A stretch of 11,242 nucleotides of DNA, from the NCBI GenBank assembly GCA_934230055.1, contig CAKQEE010000021.1:1-11242 (forward strand), in the 5' to 3' direction. The notes beneath the pieces were generated by a model. That model did no database searches. It saw nothing but the letters and a program-made list of their open reading frames with translations, and was not told where the DNA came from. The translations under genes were made by a program, and so were the position numbers. The DNA is from an uncultured Clostridia bacterium (GTDB taxonomy: Bacteria > Bacillota > Clostridia > Christensenellales > Borkfalkiaceae). Positions 6,544 to 11,242 of the stretch are shown piece after piece (the stretch's first letter is position 1; the number at the start of each line of letters is the position of its first letter).

Positions 6544-6572
6544 TTGACAAAAATTTAAGTCTCGTATATAAT
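6544..6572 (+). promoter_or_regulatory. Consensus sigma-A promoter of the merR-like gene
   Basis: TTGACA (6544-6549) and TATAAT (6567-6572) are perfect consensus with a 17-bp spacer. Transcription should start near 6579, about 32 nt before the ATG at 6611. It overlaps the opposing surface-protein promoter, so both cannot be occupied at once. Confidence 0.85.
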
Positions 6573-6575
6573 GAA

Positions 6576-6606
6576 ATTATAACTTAAACATATATGTTCA
6601 GGTCAA
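6576..6606 (-). promoter_or_regulatory. MerR-type promoter (19-bp spacer) of the surface-protein gene
   Basis: On the minus strand TTGACC (6606-6601) and TATAAT (6581-6576) are separated by 19 bp. MerR-family activators work at promoters with over-long 19-20 bp spacers, binding a dyad inside the spacer and twisting the DNA so that RNA polymerase can use it. The 12-bp dyad at 6587-6598 lies in this spacer. The predicted start is near 6569, giving a leader of about 62 nt to the ATG at 6507. No better promoter was found on this strand between the two genes. Confidence 0.75.
6587..6598. promoter_or_regulatory. Probable operator of the MerR-like regulator
   Basis: AACATATATGTT is a perfect 12-bp palindrome with further matching bases outside it (6585/6600, 6583/6602, 6582/6603). 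It lies inside the 19-bp spacer of the leftward promoter and just downstream of the predicted start of the regulator's own transcript. One site could therefore activate the surface-protein gene and repress the regulator. Confidence 0.7.
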
Positions 6607-6610
6607 CGAT

Positions 6611-7486
6611 ATGGAACAACCGAATGAAAAAATTCTGAAAAAAACAAGCGACAAATTTCGCGTAAACGAGGTTTCTGCTTTTTTCGGCTTTACGCCGCGA
6701 ATTTTAAAGCACTACGAAACCACCGGCGTTCTGGAACCTAATCGAGACGAGCGCAACGGCTATCGCGAGTACACCGCGGAGGACGTTATTAAAATTCAGA
6801 CGGCGGCACAACTTAAACACACAAGCCTTTCCAAGCACGAAATCGCCGAATTCTTCGATGGCAGTTTAGACGTAAATAAAAAACTCGAAGAACTGATTCA
6901 AATGAGAGAATCGGTAGACAGGCTTATAGACGTATTCAGCCTTGAAACTTCGGAAGGCACGCCGCGATTTTCTTTTACGGAGGAAACTTCTTTTCTGTGT
7001 CTGTGCAGAACCTTTCCTCTTAACGGAGATATAATAAAGAGGTATTGCGAAGCGCGCGAAACATATTCTGTCGCCGTTAAATCGGGATATCTTTGCGATT
7101 TTCGGCATACCTTTTTCTACGCGTACGAAAATCTATTTCCTCTCTCAAAGTCTGAGAGCGGTTCCTTACAAAGCGATAAGATTCTGCCCGATTGCGCCTT
7201 AAAAGAAAACTGCAAAACTTATCGCGTGTGCGTACCCGTCATCGAACCTAAAAATACCATGGGGCTAAAAGAAACAGCGGAAGTTGTAACTCGTAAAAAA
7301 TCTTTCGTCGTTCAATACGCGGGCGAAGCTTACGGCGCGGGCGCAATGTATTACCTGTTGCAGGAAGAAGCGGCAAAAAGACAAATCCCGCTAAACGGCA
7401 ACGTATGGTCTCTTTCTCTTACCGGTCCCAACAAAAAGAACAAAAAGCGCACTTACACTTTAATCATCGGCGCGGAAGTCGAATAG
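6611..7486 (+). CDS. MerR-family transcriptional regulator with probable GyrI-like effector-binding domain
   Basis: A protein of 291 residues. The N-terminal MerR winged helix-turn-helix spans about 16-85: FRVNEVSAFFGFTPRILKHY (16-35), TTGVLEP (37-43), then the wing RNGYREYTAEDV (48-59). A helical linker at about 86-110 (LEELIQMRESVDRLIDVF) should dimerise. The C-terminal half (about 117-291) has the length and ending (YLLQEEAAKRQIPLNG... TYTLIIGAEVE) expected of the GyrI-like/BmrR ligand domain. Overall length is close to BmrR-type multidrug sensors, but no ligand can be named. Several cysteines (130, 132, 146, 162, 195, 201, 207) do not form a clear metal site. The ribosome site is weak (AGG, 8 nt before the ATG) and overlaps the -35 of the divergent promoter. 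It is transcribed away from the surface-protein gene and is likely its activator and its own repressor. Confidence 0.88.
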   Translation: MEQPNEKILKKTSDKFRVNEVSAFFGFTPRILKHYETTGVLEPNRDERNGYREYTAEDVIKIQTAAQLKHTSLSKHEIAEFFDGSLDVNKKLEELIQMRESVDRLIDVFSLETSEGTPRFSFTEETSFLCLCRTFPLNGDIIKRYCEARETYSVAVKSGYLCDFRHTFFYAYENLFPLSKSESGSLQSDKILPDCALKENCKTYRVCVPVIEPKNTMGLKETAEVVTRKKSFVVQYAGEAYGAGAMYYLLQEEAAKRQIPLNGNVWSLSLTGPNKKNKKRTYTLIIGAEVE

Positions 7487-7573
7487 TACCCGCCAAAAAT
7501 ATAGACTATATTTTATCTTTTTGTTTGATTTTTTTGCTTTTTTTGATATACTTTTCACAATCAAAGAACGGTA

Positions 7574-7616
7574 AAAGCGCGTAATTCCGATTTTTTTAAT
7601 CGAAATTACGCGCTTT
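7574..7616. terminator. Bidirectional terminator between merR-like gene and the exporter/Wzz operon
   Basis: A long hairpin: 13 perfect pairs (7574-7586 with 7604-7616, AAAGCGCGTAATT), one mismatch, then CGATT with AATCG and a five-T loop. It sits between convergent genes. The leftward side ends in TTTT. On the plus strand the stretch 7511-7553 before it is very T-rich and follows an AT-only inverted repeat (7496-7514), which may also help to end the merR-like transcript. Confidence 0.7.
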
Positions 7617-7654
7617 CTGTCTTTCGTCCTATTTTATCAGAATATTGCGGGCGG

Positions 7655-8374
7655 TTATTTGGTTCCCACCCTCGCAAGAAGCTCCGCGCCGGTTATTTCT
7701 TTAAGCTCTTCTTCGTCTTTAACCGTTCTGTCCGAATAATACAGAATACACGCCGTAAGAACGCCGAGTACAAGCCCCGCGAACAAGCCTATCGAGGAAA
7801 ATTTGACTATTCCGTCGTCCGCGGCTACTTTTGCCGAGGACTGAACCTTTCTCACTTCCGAATAAGAAGCCCCCATAAAGCCCACGGTGTTCTTTTTTAT
7901 GCTTCCTATCACGGCTTCGAGCTTATCTTCCGCGCCGCGTTTGCTTGCGTCTTTATAAGAAACGCTAAAAATAAGGCTTTCCTCTCCGTATTCTACTTTT
8001 ATAGAGCCGCCGTTTATCGCCTTTTCTCCGCTACTGTCCGCCGCGCCGAACTTTTCTCGGTATATTCTTTCCGCTTCGTTTACATATACGGGAGAGGTTA
8101 TGTTGGCGGCAAGCGTCGGCAGATACACCCTTGCAAAGTTCAGGTTATCCCTTACGGAAGTATAGTCTCCGCTTTCCGAAGGATAAACTATCTGCGTAAT
8201 AAGTATGACGTTTGAAGAGGCGGTGTATACCACGCCGCGGATAAACGCCGCGTATCCCGCGCCCGCGAGCAGACCGATTACCGTCGCCGCGATTAAAAGC
8301 CATATTCTTTTTAACAATACTTTCATTAAAGGAAAGCCCTTTGCCGAATCGCGCACAGCGTTCTCTTCCGTCAT
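7655..8374 (-). CDS. Wzz/CpsC-type polysaccharide chain-length determinant protein, second copy
   Basis: A protein of 239 residues with the two-helix topology of the family: TM1 about 24-45, an extracytoplasmic domain about 46-192, TM2 about 193-213 and a short cytoplasmic end. Family marks are VVYTASS after TM1, FSVSYKD (136-142) and the cytoplasmic DRTVKDEEELKEITGAELL (215-233), the region that in CpsC contacts the tyrosine kinase. No kinase domain is fused and none follows in the operon. The protein shares its start (MTEE against MTED), SYKD motif and tail with the gene before it, so the two are tandem paralogues. Its ATG overlaps the upstream TGA as ATGA, indicating translational coupling; GGGGGAAGAG lies just before. 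It probably controls length or export of a surface polysaccharide. Confidence 0.83.
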   Translation of the reverse strand: MTEENAVRDSAKGFPLMKVLLKRIWLLIAATVIGLLAGAGYAAFIRGVVYTASSNVILITQIVYPSESGDYTSVRDNLNFARVYLPTLAANITSPVYVNEAERIYREKFGAADSSGEKAINGGSIKVEYGEESLIFSVSYKDASKRGAEDKLEAVIGSIKKNTVGFMGASYSEVRKVQSSAKVAADDGIVKFSSIGLFAGLVLGVLTACILYYSDRTVKDEEELKEITGAELLARVGTK

Positions 8375-9174
8375 TTCTCTTCCCCCGTTTTTCTTATGTA
8401 ACCCAAAAGCTTTGTTCCCGTAATCTTTTCAAGCTCCTCTTTGCTCCTTATTCTGCCGTCCGAAATATAGCAAACGTACGCCGCCGCCACGCCGAGGACA
8501 AGCCCCGCAATAACGAATACGAGAACAATCGTCTTTTTGGAAAAGCTTGCCGCAACGTGTATATCGTCCACGCTTTCCGCCGTTTCCGTCACGTACGTTT
8601 TAAGCTGTAAAAAGTAATCCCGAAGCTCCAAATCGTAAGCGAGAAGAAGTATTCTCAATTTTTCCTTTGCCGCCGCCGCGTTTTCGTCTTTATAAGAAAC
8701 GTTAAAGGAATATATGCTCACCGTGTCAGCGTCCTCGTGAACGGAGCTTACGTTTTCCGCTATAACGTACTGCGTTTGAAAGAAAGCTTCGCCCGCGGCG
8801 AGTTTTTCCGCGTAGTCGTCCTTTTCGCGCACCCCGCTCATAAACTCTTCGAGCGTCGTTCCGTTCGTCCGCGCTTCTATGAATTTTCCGTAATAATAAT
8901 TCGCGCGGTTCACCACTATTCCCGTATCGCAAAAATCAACCACGGTGGCAAGATAAGCCGTCATCGCCGTGTTGTTTTTGGTAGCCGTGGTATCGCCCTC
9001 TATAATCGCATAATAATTGACAAGCTCCGTAGCGGTATAAACCGGCTTTTTGATAAAAGCCGTGGCAATCCCCGCCGCGGTCGCCGCGACTATCACGCCG
9101 ATAACCACCGCCGCGTATCTTTTAAGTATTTCAAAAAAACTTTTTAAGTCTATATTCTTTTTATCTTCCGTCAT
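8371..9174 (-). CDS. Wzz/CpsC-type polysaccharide chain-length determinant protein, first copy
   Basis: A protein of 267 residues: TM1 about 20-41, PVYTATE (44-50), an outside domain about 42-213 with a helical region, FNVSYKDENAAAAKEKLR (157-174), TM2 about 214-237, then SDGRIRSKEELEKITGTKLL (238-257). This matches the Wzz/YveK/CpsC family, whose members set chain length of surface polysaccharides and, in Firmicutes, activate a separate BY-kinase through the cytoplasmic tail. No kinase (CpsD) or phosphatase gene is near. AGGAG overlapping the stop of the ABC gene lies 6 nt before the ATG, and only 9 bp separate the two genes. The outside domain is longer than in the downstream paralogue. Confidence 0.83.
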   Translation of the reverse strand: MTEDKKNIDLKSFFEILKRYAAVVIGVIVAATAAGIATAFIKKPVYTATELVNYYAIIEGDTTATKNNTAMTAYLATVVDFCDTGIVVNRANYYYGKFIEARTNGTTLEEFMSGVREKDDYAEKLAAGEAFFQTQYVIAENVSSVHEDADTVSIYSFNVSYKDENAAAAKEKLRILLLAYDLELRDYFLQLKTYVTETAESVDDIHVAASFSKKTIVLVFVIAGLVLGVAAAYVCYISDGRIRSKEELEKITGTKLLGYIRKTGEEK

Positions 9175-9183
9175 TCGGGACTC

Positions 9184-10872
9184 CTAAATTTTCTCTTCCT
9201 TGACGATGAACTTGCCGCGCGCAAGGCGCAATTCTTTATTGCATACCGAAAGAGCCGCGGCTTTATGTGAAATAAGAAGGAAGGTCTTGTTTTTAAGCGA
9301 TTTAAGCCCTTGCAAAACTTTAAGCTCCGTTTGTGCGTCCAGCGCGCTCGTGGCTTCGTCGAGAAGCATTATCGGCGCATCGCAAAGCACCGCCCTTGCG
9401 ATAGCCACCCTTTGAATCTGACCTTCGGAAAGCCCTACGCCGTTTTCCCCGACCTTGGTTTCCAGCCCCTCGGGAAGTTCAGACAAAAAGTCTTTCACAC
9501 AGCTCACTTTAAGGGCAATCTCTATTTCTTCTTCGCTTGCATTTTGGTTTATAAAGTTAATATTTTCTTTAAGCGTTCCCGAAAAAAGCATATTCCCCTG
9601 CGGTACGAAGGAAAACATTGTGCGGGAAGAAGCGTTCGCGAGAACTTTTCCCTCTTCCGTTTCAAAATATATTTCGCCGCCGTTCGGCTCGTATACGCCG
9701 AGCATCAGCTTTATAAAAGTGCTTTTTCCTATACCCGAAACGCCCGTTATCGTGGCGAAATCGCCCTTTTCTATCCGCGCCGAAGCCCCGGAAAAAACCT
9801 GTTCCCTTCCGTAAGAAAAATATAAATTTTCCGCCACGACGGCGCGGGTTTCAGCGTATAACTCCTTCGCGTTTACCGGCTCGCCCTTGTCTTCTTCTTC
9901 AAGACTTTCAATCTCCATAAGCCGCTCTGCGGAAGCTATCGTCGCGTAGTATTTGGGAAGCGCGGAAGAAAGCGAAGCGAAAGGCACCTGAACGTTGTTC
10001 ACGAGCTGTAAAATAGCGGAAAGGTCTCCGTAAGAAAGCCCCGTGCCGTTAAAAATACATATCCCGCCGTAGATGAGCGCGAACAGATACCCCGCGCTGA
10101 ATATAAGGTTATAAGTAGCCGTGCCGAAAACCGCGTAGTTTTTGCGGCGCATTTTCCACTTGAAATTTTCTTTTTGCAGTTCTTCGGACTTTTTTTCTAT
10201 TTTGTCGTTTACGGAAAAAACTTTAAGCGCAAGCGAGTTTTCCACGCTTTCCTGCATAAAGGAACGCAATTCCCCGTCCGTTTCCAAAGACTTTTTGTGC
10301 AGACTTTTAAGCTTCCCGCGGAGTACGCCGAGGACTATGAACACAAGTCCGCCCGCTATAACGAAGGCTACCGCGAAAATAAGATCGAGCGCAACGAGCG
10401 CGCCCACCGCGCATAAAAGCCGCACAAGAGAAGCCGCTACCGACGGCACTATGGAAGTTACTCCGTCCGCCACTACGGAAACGTCCTGCGTTAAGCGATT
10501 CATCAGTTCGCCGCTGTGATACTCTTTTACCGCGGCGTATTTTTTGTTGAGAATTTCGTTAAAAACACGGGATTTATAGCCGATTTCCAGCCTGCCCTTG
10601 ATGTTTTCCGAAAGACCGCCGGTTATTATTCTGAAAAAAAACTGCAACAAAACTATAACGATTATAAAAACAATTCCGCGAACGAGTTTTTCTTTATCGC
10701 CGCCCGTCGCGCCGTCTATCACCGCTTTCACCGCAAAGGCGAATGCTACCGACAAAACGGACAAAACGGCGTTGCCGAAAATAAGGCAAAGCATTTTGAA
10801 CCTTTGCCCTTCGGAATTTTTATAAAGCCACCTTATGGCTCCGCTTTTTTGTTTTGCGCCGCTGTTTTTCAT
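9184..10872 (-). CDS. ABC exporter, fused membrane and ATPase domains (MsbA/MdlB-like half transporter)
   Basis: A protein of 562 residues. The membrane domain (about 28-315) has six hydrophobic segments after an elbow helix around 11-27. The ATPase domain (about 343-562) contains Walker A GVSGIGKST (377-385), Q-loop VPQGNMLFSGT (423-433), signature LSEGQ (481-485, for the usual LSGGQ), Walker B IMLLDE (501-506), D-loop SALD and switch His536 in LLISHK. All catalytic positions are present, so it should work as a homodimer exporting a lipid, glycan or peptide. It is the first gene of an operon with two Wzz-type genes, which makes a lipid-linked glycan substrate plausible but unproven. No Shine-Dalgarno precedes the ATG, and the predicted promoter ends 8 nt before it. 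A start at Met27 (with GAAGGGCAAAGG before it) would remove the elbow helix and is less likely. Confidence 0.92.
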   Translation of the reverse strand: MKNSGAKQKSGAIRWLYKNSEGQRFKMLCLIFGNAVLSVLSVAFAFAVKAVIDGATGGDKEKLVRGIVFIIVIVLLQFFFRIITGGLSENIKGRLEIGYKSRVFNEILNKKYAAVKEYHSGELMNRLTQDVSVVADGVTSIVPSVAASLVRLLCAVGALVALDLIFAVAFVIAGGLVFIVLGVLRGKLKSLHKKSLETDGELRSFMQESVENSLALKVFSVNDKIEKKSEELQKENFKWKMRRKNYAVFGTATYNLIFSAGYLFALIYGGICIFNGTGLSYGDLSAILQLVNNVQVPFASLSSALPKYYATIASAERLMEIESLEEEDKGEPVNAKELYAETRAVVAENLYFSYGREQVFSGASARIEKGDFATITGVSGIGKSTFIKLMLGVYEPNGGEIYFETEEGKVLANASSRTMFSFVPQGNMLFSGTLKENINFINQNASEEEIEIALKVSCVKDFLSELPEGLETKVGENGVGLSEGQIQRVAIARAVLCDAPIMLLDEATSALDAQTELKVLQGLKSLKNKTFLLISHKAAALSVCNKELRLARGKFIVKEEKI

Positions 10873-10880
10873 ATAGTCTT

Positions 10881-10910
10881 ATTCTATCATAAGTTCGCTC
10901 TTTATGTAAA
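10881..10910 (-). promoter_or_regulatory. Sigma-A promoter (extended -10) of the exporter/Wzz operon
   Basis: On the minus strand TTTACA (10910-10905) is followed after 18 bp by TAGAAT (10886-10881), with TG one base before the -10 as in extended -10 promoters. An imperfect dyad, CGCTTTA-CA-TAAAG-A-GCG, overlaps the -35. Only 8 nt lie between the -10 and the ATG at 10872, so the mRNA would have a leader of 0-3 nt. Confidence 0.6.
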
Positions 10911-10989
10911 GCGTATTGCGATTTTTGCCCGTTTCGCTCTTTGGCAAGAATAATCGTTATGCCCCGCATAAGTTCCGCGCTTTCCCCTT

Positions 10990-11242
10990 TTAATCTATCA
11001 TGTTCGCAAGTCTTCTTAAAGAAAGTCTTCTTCTCATATACGGATGATATTCAAGCCCCTCTTCGCAAAGCTCGCGGGATACCCCTATTTCTTCTATCGT
11101 AGTAGCCGCGCCCGCAACCTTTAACGCCGCGCGGATACTTTCTTCGGAAGGCACGGAAGAAACTATTTCTCTTATCCTCTCCCAATTTCCTTCTATCGAG
11201 CGCGGCTCGATTCCGTCCGTTATGGTATCGGGGGTATTAAGC
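10990..11242 (-). CDS. Probable sn-glycerol-1-phosphate dehydrogenase (AraM/EgsA-like), C-terminal fragment
   Basis: Only the last 83 residues lie in the window; the gene enters from beyond base 11242 and stops with TAA at 10992-10990. The fragment resembles the C-terminus of the iron-alcohol-dehydrogenase-fold glycerol-1-phosphate dehydrogenases: NWERIREIVSSVPS, AALKVAGAATTIEEIGVSRE and a closing arginine-rich helix YMRRRLSLRRLANMID, where the family usually has a pattern like RxRxTxLxLL. That enzyme reduces dihydroxyacetone phosphate to sn-glycerol-1-phosphate with NAD(P)H. The catalytic and metal-binding part is outside the window, so other members of the fold cannot be excluded. It runs in the same direction as the exporter operon but is separated from it by 117 bp with a promoter. 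No convincing terminator was seen in that gap. Confidence 0.55.
   Translation of the reverse strand, partial: LNTPDTITDGIEPRSIEGNWERIREIVSSVPSEESIRAALKVAGAATTIEEIGVSRELCEEGLEYHPYMRRRLSLRRLANMID

Noticed and set aside
6611..7486. Cysteines of the MerR-like protein as a metal-sensing site
   Set aside because: They are scattered through the C-terminal half and not at the positions after the dimer helix typical of metal sensors; the size fits a small-molecule-binding GyrI-like domain better.
10922..10948. TTGCC / GGGCAA inverted repeat as a terminator of the dehydrogenase gene
   Set aside because: The stem is about 5 bp with a 12-13 nt loop and is followed by A-rich, not T-rich, sequence on the transcribed strand.

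Overview
The window reads as chromosome of an endospore-forming member of the Bacillota, most likely a Clostridia-type organism. The strongest evidence is a recognisable forespore sigma factor gene, sigG, followed by a YlmC/YmxH-type PRC-barrel sporulation gene. Consensus sigma-A promoters, strong Shine-Dalgarno sites on most genes and a BspA-like leucine-rich-repeat surface protein (common in gut and oral Firmicutes) agree with this. The exact lineage cannot be read from the sequence.

Layout, left to right. (1) 1-1985, minus strand: an elongation factor G-like translational GTPase missing its last residues, with its own sigma-A promoter at 2084-2112. It is a divergent paralogue rather than canonical EF-G. 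(2) 2153-3468, minus strand: sigG and, downstream of it, the PRC-barrel gene with an unusual Cys/Pro-rich tail. A hairpin terminator lies between them and a sigma-E-like promoter sits directly against the second gene. sigG has a sigma-F/sigma-G-type promoter and a leader able to pair with its own Shine-Dalgarno. (3) 3667-7486: a divergent pair, made of a 946-residue surface protein (minus strand) and a MerR-family regulator (plus strand). The 103-bp gap between them holds two overlapping promoters. The one facing the surface-protein gene has a 19-bp spacer around a perfect 12-bp palindrome, the arrangement classically activated by MerR proteins. (4) 7655-10872, minus strand: an operon of an MsbA-like ABC exporter followed by two tandem Wzz/CpsC-type chain-length proteins, ending at a bidirectional terminator shared with the merR-like gene. 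(5) 10990-11242, minus strand: the C-terminal end of a probable sn-glycerol-1-phosphate dehydrogenase.

How they may work together. The sporulation pair, the regulator/surface-protein pair and the exporter/Wzz operon look like three independent units. The second and third both concern the cell surface, but nothing shows they are co-regulated. The most distinctive unit is the MerR regulator with its divergent LRR/coiled-coil surface protein: promoter geometry predicts that an effector sensed by the regulator's C-terminal domain switches on display of a long stalked adhesin-like protein.
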